63,084 nt of DNA, from positions 271 through 63,354 of the forward strand of contig PLKG01000132.1 in the NCBI GenBank assembly GCA_003140595.1. Reading direction: 5' to 3'. Made by a program: the position numbers and the translations under genes. The notes beneath the pieces are model-generated. The model worked only from the letters and a program-made list of their open reading frames with translations, made no database searches and was not told the DNA's origin. Of the stretch, positions 52,436 through 61,189 are shown piece after piece. This DNA is from Acidimicrobiaceae bacterium. Lineage in GTDB: Bacteria; Actinomycetota; Acidimicrobiia; Acidimicrobiales; Bog-793. Position 1 is the first letter of the stretch. Each line of letters begins with the position of its first letter.

Positions 52436-54553
52436 CTATGGATCCGTGTCGTCCCACGCGAGCACCGCGATCCCGTCCTGCGATAGCGCCAAGTCGAACT
52501 CGAACCCGTCAGCGGTGTACCACGGCAACCCGGCGCCCCCGCCGACTATGGACCACGGCCTCCGGTCGCGCAGGAGCTCGGAGGGACCGCTCACGGTGAG
52601 GTTCTCGACGGAACTGTCGGCGGTGACGAACAGCAGGCGGGTGCTGCCCGACAGGCCCGATCGCCACTGCACGAGCTCCCCGTCGGCCGGCGAGAGGGTG
52701 AGTTTCGGGGCAACGCCGGCGAGCGCCGCTGTTCGGCGGGCGAACAACTCGAGCCCTTCGTGCCGGACGCGCGAGTAGCCGAGGCCGGCGAGAGTGCCGA
52801 GCGCGATGACCTGACCCGATCCGAATCCATGCCGGGTCGCCACGGTGTCTCCGGACCCCGATGTGGCGAGAACCTCGGTGTCGCTCGACTCGAGGGCTTC
52901 GAGCCAGACAGCCGTCGGGACACTCGCCCGCTCGGCGCCGGAGCCTACGAGAAGAGTGCGATCCGTCTCGAGGCTGCGCCGTCCGAGGCTGCGGAGGCCG
53001 AGGGCCGAGGCCATCGGCCGGTCCTCTGGGTAGCGATAGAAGCCCTGCTCGTCGAATGCGTCGAGCTCGGACTCGGTCACCAGGGTCCCTCCCGCGCGCA
53101 CCCACTCGACCACGGCGTCGGCCATCACCGGCGGCACGATGAGCGGCCAGGGCATCACGAGTAGCCGGAGGCCTGCGAGCCGTTTCGGCCGGTGGGCGTC
53201 TACGACCGCGTAAGGGAGCTGGACCCGCTCGAAGAGGCTGAGCCATCCGGTGACGCTGCCGCGGGCCTGCTCGGCGCTGCCCCCGTTCTCTGCCCAGTCC
53301 AGCTGGTAGCTCCCCTGGGAGAACAGGACACCGATCTCGGCCGCGTCCGGGCGGTACGCGTCGAGCAGTGCCTCGTGCTCTCGCACGACACTGCCCGTGC
53401 GGGCGAGGCGTTCCAGGCGGCCCGCGCTCTGCCCGTCAGAACCGGTGATCCCGAACCCGGAGGACTCGCGGCCGAACACTTCGTCTCTCCAGCACCAGAA
53501 CAGGACCGCCTTGATCCCCCGTCCGTAGGCACCCCACACCCAACGTTGCTGCGTGCTCGGATCGACGGCGGGCCAGACGCCGAAACCGGCACAGGAGGCA
53601 CCGCCCTGAAGCTCCGACACCCAGGCCGGCTTGTCCCCGGTTGCCGAACGAGTCGCCTCGATGCGCGTACCCAGCTCGCTCGTCGAGATGTTCTCCCAGG
53701 CCGGGAAGTGCGAGCACCCGAAGCCGTCGAGGACCTCGGCAAGGTCGAAATCGTTCCCACGCGACACCGCCTGCTCGAAGTCCATTCCGCTTGAATGGAC
53801 CGCTGGCTTGCCGCAGTGGGCGAGGACGGGGTGGTTGGGATCGGACCGGCGCAAGCACTCGGCCCGGAAGGCCGCATGCCCGGCGGCACGCCAGCTGAGG
53901 AACGCCTCGAACTCCACGAGGTCGGTGTAGGGACGGCCGGGCTGCTTGCCGGGGAGCACGTCCTCCCAGGACGCATAGCGCCTGTGCCAGGCCTGCCCGA
54001 GCCCATCGAGATCGCCGTAACGCCCGGCGAGCCAGCTGCGGAACGACTCCAGCGTCGCGTCGCAATGGCAGACGTATCCGTCGCCTTGGACTGCCCATCG
54101 CGTTTCGTTCCAGCAGTCCCATGCAATGAGCGTGTCCGAGCTCGAGTAACGGCGACCGATCGCCTCCAGGAAGGCGCTCATGTGTTCGCGCACCGAAGGG
54201 TGGTCGAAACAGGCCCCGGGCGTGAGACCGACGTTGCACTCCCTGCGAGGCGAGGACCGTACGGCGTGACCCATGTGGTCGACGAGGTGCGCGCTGGGAA
54301 GCTCACGATGAATCCAGAACGGCTGGATCTCGGCGATGGTGCTGATCACCACGCGAAGGCCGGCGGCAGAAGCCTCGTTCATCAACTCGTCGTAGTCGTC
54401 GAATCGGTAGCGCCCAGGCTCGGGCTCGATCCATCCCCAGCACGCCCAGAGCTGGACCGTGTCCAGCCCGGCCTTTACCATCGCGGCCAGGTCTTGGTGC
54501 CACAGGTCACGCTCGGGAAACGGTGGCCGGTAGTACTGGGTACCGAGGATCAT
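52436..54553 (-). CDS. Glycoside hydrolase family 42-like beta-galactosidase
   Basis: A 705-residue clan GH-A enzyme. It opens with ILGTQYYRPPFPERDLWHQD, has the acid/base in CWNE (N149-E150) and the nucleophile E314 in WVSELQGG, then the GH42 trimerisation domain (LLVMPWPLIVPPVMA) and a C-terminal beta domain. The ATG at 54553 is chosen for the GGAGG upstream. Family activity is mostly beta-galactosidase, sometimes alpha-L-arabinopyranosidase. Cytoplasmic. It converges on the GH5 gene. Confidence 0.87.
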   Translation of the reverse strand: MILGTQYYRPPFPERDLWHQDLAAMVKAGLDTVQLWACWGWIEPEPGRYRFDDYDELMNEASAAGLRVVISTIAEIQPFWIHRELPSAHLVDHMGHAVRSSPRRECNVGLTPGACFDHPSVREHMSAFLEAIGRRYSSSDTLIAWDCWNETRWAVQGDGYVCHCDATLESFRSWLAGRYGDLDGLGQAWHRRYASWEDVLPGKQPGRPYTDLVEFEAFLSWRAAGHAAFRAECLRRSDPNHPVLAHCGKPAVHSSGMDFEQAVSRGNDFDLAEVLDGFGCSHFPAWENISTSELGTRIEATRSATGDKPAWVSELQGGASCAGFGVWPAVDPSTQQRWVWGAYGRGIKAVLFWCWRDEVFGRESSGFGITGSDGQSAGRLERLARTGSVVREHEALLDAYRPDAAEIGVLFSQGSYQLDWAENGGSAEQARGSVTGWLSLFERVQLPYAVVDAHRPKRLAGLRLLVMPWPLIVPPVMADAVVEWVRAGGTLVTESELDAFDEQGFYRYPEDRPMASALGLRSLGRRSLETDRTLLVGSGAERASVPTAVWLEALESSDTEVLATSGSGDTVATRHGFGSGQVIALGTLAGLGYSRVRHEGLELFARRTAALAGVAPKLTLSPADGELVQWRSGLSGSTRLLFVTADSSVENLTVSGPSELLRDRRPWSIVGGGAGLPWYTADGFEFDLALSQDGIAVLAWDDTDP

Positions 54554-54629
54554 CGTGTTCGCGCCTCCGTTCGTCGCGGGTGTGCCAATTCCCCGCCCGC
54601 GCCCCGCCAAGCCCTTTGTCTCATTGAAG

Positions 54630-55526
54630 TCACGAGTGCCCAGAACCGCGCCTCGCAGCGATCTGCTGTTCGGCATCGGCCAGGCTTCGTACGACCGCCG
54701 CACCGAAATGCACGTCACACGGATGCGAGCACTCGCCGGCCGCGACGTTGCTCATGAGCTCTCTCAACGCGAGACCGTATGCGTCCTGCGGTGTCGAACC
54801 ACCCCGCGGCATCGTCGACAGCCCGTCCGGTCCCCAGAGCGAGAGCTCCACGTTGATCGCGGCTGTGGGTGCATCGAGCGTCAACGAGGCGGTGCTGGTA
54901 GCTCCGCCCTCGTGGCGAAGGATAAGGTGCACGAGATCGCCTGACCCGCCAGTGGCTGTCACAGCTTGGACTGGGCCGAGAGCCGCGATCAGGATGGAGA
55001 GCGCGTGGGGCCCGACATCCCAGAGCGCGCCCTTCTCCCTTCGCCATGGGGAGGAGGCATACGGGCTGCCAGGGGCGAACGCCGACACGATCCAGCGTGC
55101 CCAGGCGCCCTTCCAGTCGCCTCCGTCCAGTGTCGCGAGCCACTGACGATTCGCCTCCGTGAAGCGTCCCGTGAAGAAGACCACCGTGGAGACACGGGCG
55201 AGATCGACTGCCTCGACCAGATGCTCCGCACCGGCGACGGTGGTCGCGAGCGGCTTGTCGCAGAGGAGGTGCTTGCCGGCGCCGGCAGCCTGGGCGCCGA
55301 GCTCGGCTTGAACGTCCGGTGGCACCGCGAACGTCACCGCGTCCACGTGGCTCAAGAACTCGGTGAAATCCGTGTGCACGCCGACGCCGAACTCATCACC
55401 AAGCGCCGCCGCCTTGCCTGGGTCTCGTCCCCAGATCGCTGAAAAGTCAACCCCGGGCTCGCGCGCCAGCACGGCTGCGTGCGTGACGCGAGCCCAGTAT
55501 CCCGTACCTACGAGCCCGAACCTCAA
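54630..55526 (-). CDS. Gfo/Idh/MocA family oxidoreductase
   Basis: A 298-residue NAD(P)-dependent sugar/polyol dehydrogenase. N-terminal GLVGTGYWARVTHAAVL binds the cofactor; CDKPLATT is the conserved K-P motif and GALWDVGPHALSI holds the catalytic His region. TTG start with GGGAGG upstream. It precedes GH42 on the same strand and likely oxidises or epimerises the released monosaccharide. Slightly short for the family (usually 330-390 residues). Confidence 0.82.
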   Translation of the reverse strand: MRFGLVGTGYWARVTHAAVLAREPGVDFSAIWGRDPGKAAALGDEFGVGVHTDFTEFLSHVDAVTFAVPPDVQAELGAQAAGAGKHLLCDKPLATTVAGAEHLVEAVDLARVSTVVFFTGRFTEANRQWLATLDGGDWKGAWARWIVSAFAPGSPYASSPWRREKGALWDVGPHALSILIAALGPVQAVTATGGSGDLVHLILRHEGGATSTASLTLDAPTAAINVELSLWGPDGLSTMPRGGSTPQDAYGLALRELMSNVAAGECSHPCDVHFGAAVVRSLADAEQQIAARRGSGHS

Positions 55527-55571
55527 AGTCGACCTCCCGCTCAGTTTCCGAGCTGTTGCTCCGCGAACGGC

Positions 55572-56543
55572 TCAACGATCCCCAGCCTTTGCCAGTCCCG
55601 CTTGAATCTGGCCGACCAAACGGGCAACCGGGCGGGTCTGGAGATATCCGGGCCTTAGTTCCGCCCCCATCAAGATGGCGCCGACAACCCCGGCGGCGTC
55701 GCCGAGCCCGGGCTCGACCACTAGTTCCTCGATCTGACCTGCTTCCGGAAAGTAACCGGCGTCGAGCAGTTCGCGCGTCCTGTATCTTGCCCTGGGCAAA
55801 AGAGCGAGATCGTGCATCACGCCTCCGCCGACAACGATGCGCTGGGGGCGATAGGCGGTGATGAGATTGACCAGGCCCAGAGCGATGTACTCGCTCTCCA
55901 ACAGCTCCGGGTCGGGTGGTTCCAACCCGGACTGCGTCCAGAGAGCCGACCGCTGCGCTCTTGCGGTGCCCGATGCCAGACCCTCCCAGCATGTGCCGTG
56001 GAAGGGGCAGTTCCCGGTCCACATCTGTTCGGGAAGGCCCGGCTGACAGTCGGTCGGATGTTGGGGAATCCGCATGTGCCCCATCTCGGGATGCGATCGT
56101 CCGTGAACAACCGTGCCGTTGACTATTGCCCCGACGCCGATTCCCGTGCCGACTGTGATGTACAACAGATCGGAGCATCCTTGAGCGTTACCCCAGGAGC
56201 GCTCCGCGAGCGCGGCTCCGTTGACGTCGCTGTCAACGCGCACGGGCACGCCGAGCGCGTCTTCGAACTTTGATCGAAGTGGCCAACCCCGCCACGCGGT
56301 CTTGGGGGTCTCACGGGCGATGGTGCCCGCCTCAAGATCGAGGGGACCGAAGCTTGCGACTCCCAAGCTAACAAATGAGCCCGAGCTTGACTCAACCTCG
56401 CGGAACCAGTCGAGCGCCAGATCGGTCGTCGTCTCCGGGTCGGTCGTGGGGATGACCGTGACGGCCCAAGCATCCTCCGAGCCGTCACCGACCGCGCAGA
56501 CGCATTTCGTGCCGCCGAGCTCGATTCCTCCATATGGGGCCAC
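55572..56543 (-). CDS. ROK family sugar kinase (fructokinase/mannokinase-like)
   Basis: A 323-residue kinase. IELGGTKCVCAVGD is the phosphate-binding start, GVASFGPLDL and DSDVNGAAL (catalytic Asp-Asn) follow, TVGTGIGVGAI is the sugar/ATP loop, and the ROK zinc site is HPEMGH plus NCPFHGTCWEG. The zinc-site spacing matches bacterial fructokinase/mannokinase (GmuE type), which would suit mannose from the adjacent GH130/GH5 products. GTG start. Confidence 0.85.
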   Translation of the reverse strand: MAPYGGIELGGTKCVCAVGDGSEDAWAVTVIPTTDPETTTDLALDWFREVESSSGSFVSLGVASFGPLDLEAGTIARETPKTAWRGWPLRSKFEDALGVPVRVDSDVNGAALAERSWGNAQGCSDLLYITVGTGIGVGAIVNGTVVHGRSHPEMGHMRIPQHPTDCQPGLPEQMWTGNCPFHGTCWEGLASGTARAQRSALWTQSGLEPPDPELLESEYIALGLVNLITAYRPQRIVVGGGVMHDLALLPRARYRTRELLDAGYFPEAGQIEELVVEPGLGDAAGVVGAILMGAELRPGYLQTRPVARLVGQIQAGLAKAGDR

Positions 56544-56727
56544 GTCGTGTTCCCTCTCTACACCAATGATCAGGCATCCGGGTCAGATCCCGTTCTGTAC
56601 CACGTCGATCGAAGGCTTTGCGAGTTCATAGGATGCCCACTCAGATCGGTCCCGACTGGTCAGCTGGACTTGTGGGAGCCACACGGTTCGGCCGGGACAG
56701 TCGCTCGCTGCGCGTCGATGTCAGGGT

Positions 56728-57762
56728 TCAGGATGAGGCCACTCGGACGAGGGGCTTCAGTATCGAGGGATCGCGATGCGCCGCGGTGAGTGCTTCCTCG
56801 CTCGACTCCAGCGAGAACCGAGCATCGACAAGCCCTTCGACGTCGATCGCCCCGGAGGAGATGAGAGCGATCGCCTCAGGGTAGGTGTTCGCGTAACGGA
56901 ACGTACCGGTGACGCAAATCTCCCGACTCTGGACGGCTGAGATGGGCAAGGGCACCTCGGAGGACGGGCACATTCCGACGAGCACGGCAACGCCGGCTGG
57001 GCGCACGCAGCGGATGCCGTCGAGGATGGCGGCCGGCGAACCCGAGCAGTCGACGAACACGTCCGCGTCGACCGCCTGTTCCACGAGACTCGACGATGAC
57101 GTGTCGACCACGGACGTCGCGCCGATCTTCGTCAGGCGCACCCGCCGCGCGGGCACCGGATCGCTGACGATGACCTCGGTCGCCCCGGCCGCCAGAGCCA
57201 CGAGGGTGACTGACGCACCGATCGGCCCGGCGCCCGCGATCGCGACACGCGCCCCGACAGTTATCCCCGCCTTGCGGCAAGCCCACAGTCCGACCGAGAG
57301 CGGCTCGCAAAGCGCGCCAGCGTCGTCAGAGACATGGTCTGGCAGCGCAAACGCGAAATCCTCGTGGATCGTCACATAACGGGCGAGAGCGCCATCGACC
57401 GGTGGCGTAGCGAAGAAGACCACGTCCCGGCACAGGTTGTAGTGGCCGGTGCGGCACTCCCGGCACGAGCCGCACGGCACGCCCGGCTCCAGCGCGACAC
57501 GCTGCCCGAGCTCATGGCGCCGCGCCAAATCCCCTCTGCCGACGACAACCCCAGAGGCCTCGTGGCCGAGCACCATGGGTGCATTGACGACGAAGTCCCC
57601 GATCCGACCGTGCTCGTAGTAGTGGACGTCCGACCCGCAGATGCCGACCGACGCCACCTCGACCAGGACCTGCCGGGGACCCGGAAGCGGAACCGGCCGG
57701 TCCTCGATCCGGAGGTCGCCTATCCCGTAGAGCACGGCCGCCTTGTTTGACATTTGCAGCAT
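56728..57762 (-). CDS. Zinc-dependent polyol (sorbitol/xylitol-type) dehydrogenase
   Basis: A 344-residue medium-chain dehydrogenase. GICGSDVHYYEHG and GHEASGVV hold the catalytic zinc ligands (Cys, His, Glu); the four cysteines in GVPCGSCRECRTGHYNLC hold the structural zinc; VAIAGAGPIGASVTLVALAAG binds NAD. The HYYEHG motif is typical of sorbitol/xylitol dehydrogenases. Starts at ATG 57762 (or 57753). Likely interconverts a polyol and a ketose, linking to the ROK kinase. Confidence 0.86.
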   Translation of the reverse strand: MLQMSNKAAVLYGIGDLRIEDRPVPLPGPRQVLVEVASVGICGSDVHYYEHGRIGDFVVNAPMVLGHEASGVVVGRGDLARRHELGQRVALEPGVPCGSCRECRTGHYNLCRDVVFFATPPVDGALARYVTIHEDFAFALPDHVSDDAGALCEPLSVGLWACRKAGITVGARVAIAGAGPIGASVTLVALAAGATEVIVSDPVPARRVRLTKIGATSVVDTSSSSLVEQAVDADVFVDCSGSPAAILDGIRCVRPAGVAVLVGMCPSSEVPLPISAVQSREICVTGTFRYANTYPEAIALISSGAIDVEGLVDARFSLESSEEALTAAHRDPSILKPLVRVASS

Positions 57763-57869
57763 TTGACTCAGGTCCTTCCTAACAGGAACTTACGTGGAGA
57801 CTACCGTTGCCCTCGGGTGCGCAGTAGTTGCCGGCGCGACGCAGGCAGCCTCTCCAAAAAAAGGGAGGC

Positions 57870-58190
57870 GGTGTCGGCCTTTCACCGGTTGTCGGGAGCC
57901 GTCTCGAGGCTCGTCCGAGATCGCGGGCCGGTGCAGCTGGTCAGGTGGTTCTCGACCACGTCGGTCTTGCGTCTCGGTGCCGCCCACCGCGACGAAGAGC
58001 ATTCGCCGCCCATGAGCGGCAAGGTTGAGGGCCTCGTTGAGGTCTTGGTCGATGACCAGGTTGCACACCTCGCAACGGTAGGTGCGCTCTCGAAGTGACC
58101 GTTCGGATTTGACTGTCTTGGCAACGAGAGCAGGTCTTCGAGCTGGGTAACCAGCGGTCAGCGCGGCGGAACTCGGCCGGGAGGCGTCGA
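57870..58190 (-). pseudogene. Frameshifted TnpB (IS200/IS605-type) C-terminal remnant
   Basis: Reading the minus strand, one frame gives FRRADRWLPSSKTCSRC, and the next frame continues with KTVKSERSLRERTYRCEVC, then NLVIDQDLNEALNLAAHG. Joined, they recreate the TnpB zinc finger (two CxxC pairs) and the final RuvC Asp in D-x-D-L-N-x-A-x-N. A 1-base insertion or 2-base loss separates them, and no N-terminal half is present. A typical variable tail runs on to about 57790. The element is dead; it lies between two polyol dehydrogenase genes. Confidence 0.75.
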
Positions 58191-58284
58191 GGGGGCCCTG
58201 TCCGGCCCCGCCTTTCGGTGGGCTCTTGCGAGTAGATCTTCGTGCGCCGAAGCTCTGGTCTCTTCGCGCAAGCCCGCGAGCCGG

Positions 58285-59304
58285 CTACGGGACGATCGCC
58301 GCCTTCATGCAGGAAGGATCACTTCTAAGTGCCTCGAGCGCTTGGCCGTAGGCTCCAAGGTCGAACCGATGGGTAACGATCCCCTCGGTACGCACGCGAC
58401 CAGACCGAAGCACAGCTAGCGCGCGGTCGAAACAATGGGTCTGGGCGAAAGAGCCTTTCACGGTGAGCTCCCGCCGGAACACCTCGTAAGGATGCACGGA
58501 GACAAAGGCGTCCTCGTCCGCCATCCCATAGACGAGAACTGTGCCGCCGTCGCGAACGAGGGGCAGGCACAACTCGGCGACTGCAACGGCTCCTGTCGCC
58601 TCGACGACGACGTCGTAACCGTCCGCCGTCTGACCACGCAGATTCGCAAGCGAAGCTCCCGGATCGGCCCTGTCGATCTGCACTGTCGAATCGACCCCGT
58701 ACTCGCGAGCAAGCGCCAGTTTGAACTCCGTCGGCGCCGCTACAGTCACCCGAGCGGCCCCGCCGTGCACCAGCAACTGGGCGAGAACCAATCCTGTGGG
58801 GCCTGCTCCGAACACCAGCACGTCCGAACCCGGCCTCAGGTCGAGTACGTCCATTCCGTGGATGGCGCATGCAGTCGGCTCGGTCATCACAGCAGTGCTG
58901 AGACTCAGATCGTCTACGGGAAAGCACTTTTCCGCGAGCACTGTCACGAACTCGGCGAACGCTCCTGGCCCGTTCACGCCGAGCGAATAGAAATTGCGGC
59001 AAAACAGTGGCTCGTCGCGCCGACAGAACGTGCAGTAGCCGCACAGCACGGTGTTGTCGGCGGCAACCAGCTGGCCGACGGCGATCTCGGTGACCCCTTC
59101 GCCGAGAGCGTCTACGCGACCGACGATCTCATGGCCAGGCGTTAACGGGTACTTCGAGAAGAACCCTCCGTCGTGAATATGGAGGTCGGTTCCGCACATG
59201 CCGGCCATCTCGACGCAAAGGCGCACTTCTCCCTCGCCAGGCTCCGGTGTCGGAACAGTCAGCACATCGAACTGCCGCGGAGCACTGTAGACAACGGCTT
59301 TCAT
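58285..59304 (-). CDS. Zinc-dependent alcohol/polyol dehydrogenase
   Basis: A 339-residue medium-chain dehydrogenase. GMCGTDLHIHDGGFF and PGHEIVGRV bind the catalytic zinc, CGYCTFCRRDEPLFC the structural zinc, and VLVFGAGPTGLVLAQLL the nucleotide. It resembles D-arabinitol/sorbitol-type dehydrogenases. Second polyol dehydrogenase of the cluster, separated from the first by the dead TnpB. The AT-richer 59305-59400 stretch upstream probably holds its promoter. Confidence 0.84.
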   Translation of the reverse strand: MKAVVYSAPRQFDVLTVPTPEPGEGEVRLCVEMAGMCGTDLHIHDGGFFSKYPLTPGHEIVGRVDALGEGVTEIAVGQLVAADNTVLCGYCTFCRRDEPLFCRNFYSLGVNGPGAFAEFVTVLAEKCFPVDDLSLSTAVMTEPTACAIHGMDVLDLRPGSDVLVFGAGPTGLVLAQLLVHGGAARVTVAAPTEFKLALAREYGVDSTVQIDRADPGASLANLRGQTADGYDVVVEATGAVAVAELCLPLVRDGGTVLVYGMADEDAFVSVHPYEVFRRELTVKGSFAQTHCFDRALAVLRSGRVRTEGIVTHRFDLGAYGQALEALRSDPSCMKAAIVP

Positions 59305-59643
59305 CTCGGGAACATTGCTAACCCGATGTAGCCAACGAACATATTCACCACCTGTGTGGGTCTCGTATTTGATCGCCCATCATAGGAGCATCCGGCGAAC
59401 TCACGCACCTGTGTCCTGAGGCTGAAACATCGTCATATCCCTGCCAACAGAGCCTCTGTCTCGACTCCATGAGAACGCAAGGTGGTCCGGCGCGACGTGC
59501 GACCAGAGCCAAAGCACAGGTGAGCCGAATGCAAGGCTCCTGGCGTGGCGGCCCGCGATCAGCTCGGCGGCTCCGCTGCACGTCGGATCGAAGATCCTCG
59601 TCAGGTTCTTCTTGTGCAGCACCTGAGTGGTCAAGATTGTGTC

Positions 59644-60147
59644 ATGGCCGCGAGTCCCGCTGTTGATGTCCTCGTCCGCAGTGGCACCGCTCACCGCCTG
59701 CACGAATACATTCACGACGTGGCGGCCCCTTACGGCCAGGAAGCGGCAGAAGCGACTGGAACAGAGCCGGGCCGCGTGTTCAAGACGCTCGTCGTCGCGG
59801 TCGCGGACACCTTGGCTGTCGCGGTGATACCGGTAACTGCCGAGCTCGACCTGAAGGCAATGGCCCACGCCCTCGGCGTGAAGAAGGTGGCGATGGCAGA
59901 ACCGACGGTGGCTGAGCGCGCGACTGGCTACGTGGTCGGCGGGATAAGCCCGCTTGGCCAGAAACGCCGTCTGCCGACCATCGTCGATCGGAGCGCTTCG
60001 AGCTGGCCGACGGTCTTCGTGAGTGGCGGACGCCGAGGTCTCGAGATCGAGCTCGGCCCCGCAGATCTAGTCGCCTTGACCGGTGCGTCACTCGCTCTGG
60101 TCGCCCGCGCGCGCAAGCGACGGAGCGACAGTGCAGACCTCCGGTAG
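59644..60147 (+). CDS. ybaK: Cys-tRNA(Pro)/Cys-tRNA(Cys) deacylase
   Basis: A 167-residue YbaK/EbsC-type editing enzyme that hydrolyses Cys mischarged on tRNA(Pro). RLHEYIHD, RVFKTLVVAV with the catalytic Lys, ERATGYVVGGISPLGQKR and GRRGLEIELGPADLVAL match the family. The ATG at 59644 is the natural start; the frame upstream is not conserved. Stand-alone gene. The 59305-59643 gap shows nothing except promoter-like sequence. Confidence 0.88.
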   Translation: MAASPAVDVLVRSGTAHRLHEYIHDVAAPYGQEAAEATGTEPGRVFKTLVVAVADTLAVAVIPVTAELDLKAMAHALGVKKVAMAEPTVAERATGYVVGGISPLGQKRRLPTIVDRSASSWPTVFVSGGRRGLEIELGPADLVALTGASLALVARARKRRSDSADLR

Positions 60148-61146
60148 GGTGCGACGCGACCAGTTGCGAAGGATCCTTGACCCGGGTCTGTGAGCGCTCG
60201 CCCCAAGGCCTGTCGGAGAGCGGACCAGGTCTCGTGTCGGCCGCGCCGCGCGGTCGCGTCGGCGAGGCACCCGGCTCTCCCGACGCCGCCAGGACGACCG
60301 CGTCCACCCAGGACGCGCTCGATTGAGATAGACGAGTTCGCTCGTGAACAACGAGCCCTGCCATCGCCAGTGGCCGCAACGCCAAGGCGGACCTTGTTGT
60401 CATGCCACGTGTTCACTCCGAACGAGCGGCCACAACGCTGGACGGCCGTTCGCAAACCACAGCCAGCGGGAGGCCGCGCAACATACAGGCGGCCCCCCCG
60501 CTGGCTGCGCCAATGAGAGCGTTTTCCGCTCGTGCGGGACCGCTCCCACTTCGTCTCGAGGTCTCATGATACCCAGCTGGGACTGTGGGTTGCTAGAGGA
60601 CAACTGGGGGATAACGTCGACATCGGTCGGACGGGTCGCCAGTGTCTCCTACGGCGGCACCTGAGTGACTGAGTCGAGCGGCGCCGAAGGCGGCGGCCAC
60701 GGAGGTTGCAGAAGGATCAGCGGCCGCGTGCTCGGTTGCGCCGTTCTCGTCGTCGTCGGAGGACGGCCAGGAACTTGCGGAATATGAAGGCCACACGCGG
60801 AAACTACTCCCTCGTCAGATCAGAGTCGCGCTTTCGCTCGTCACCGGTTCAAGCAAGCACCGCGCCCTGCTTCACCGGCGCGAGCTGCCGACGACTCGTT
60901 TCGCCCGACCCTCGCTGAGGCGGAGGGTCGACACCCTTGCCACACGATCGCGACAGCCCAATCGGACCTGGCGTGAACCCTAAGACGAGACTCTTCGCTG
61001 ACGAGCTGACGATGAGTGGAGCGGTCCGCGAACCTCGAGCGAGCCCTGAGTGATCTCGCCGTTCAAGACGAAATGGGGCCGTCCCGCGGCGGGCGTCCCA
61101 CGCTTTCGAAACGCTCCGAGACAGAGCCCTATATGACACACGAGCC
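60148..61146. other. Gene-poor stretch
   Basis: About 1 kb with no convincing gene on either strand: open frames are short and lack family motifs, codon bias or ribosome-binding sites. It holds the long hairpin at 60460-60507. The sequence is slightly less GC-rich than the neighbouring genes. It may be decayed accessory DNA between the deacylase and the ATPase. Confidence 0.5.
60460..60507. repeat. Long stem-loop (about 17 bp stem)
   Basis: The arms CAGCCAGCGGG plus GGCCGC (60460-60477) and GCGGCC plus CCCGCTGGCTG (60489-60507) pair almost completely, with one small bulge and an 11-base loop (60478-60488). A weaker GAGCG/CGCTC hairpin follows near 60516-60530. No gene ends directly before it. 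It could be a mobile-element end, an intergenic repeat or an uncharacterised RNA. Confidence 0.6.
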
Positions 61147-61168
61147 GATTATACAAGTTTGTGTTATC
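61147..61168. promoter_or_regulatory. 22-bp imperfect palindrome before the ATPase gene
   Basis: GATTATACAA and TTGTGTTATC flank a central GT; the arms match at 8 of 10 positions. It sits 21 bases upstream of the GTG start in a markedly AT-rich pocket, where promoter elements are expected. Likely an operator, binder unknown (no regulator gene lies beside it). Confidence 0.5.
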
Positions 61169-61189
61169 GAACGGGGTATCATCGGACGT

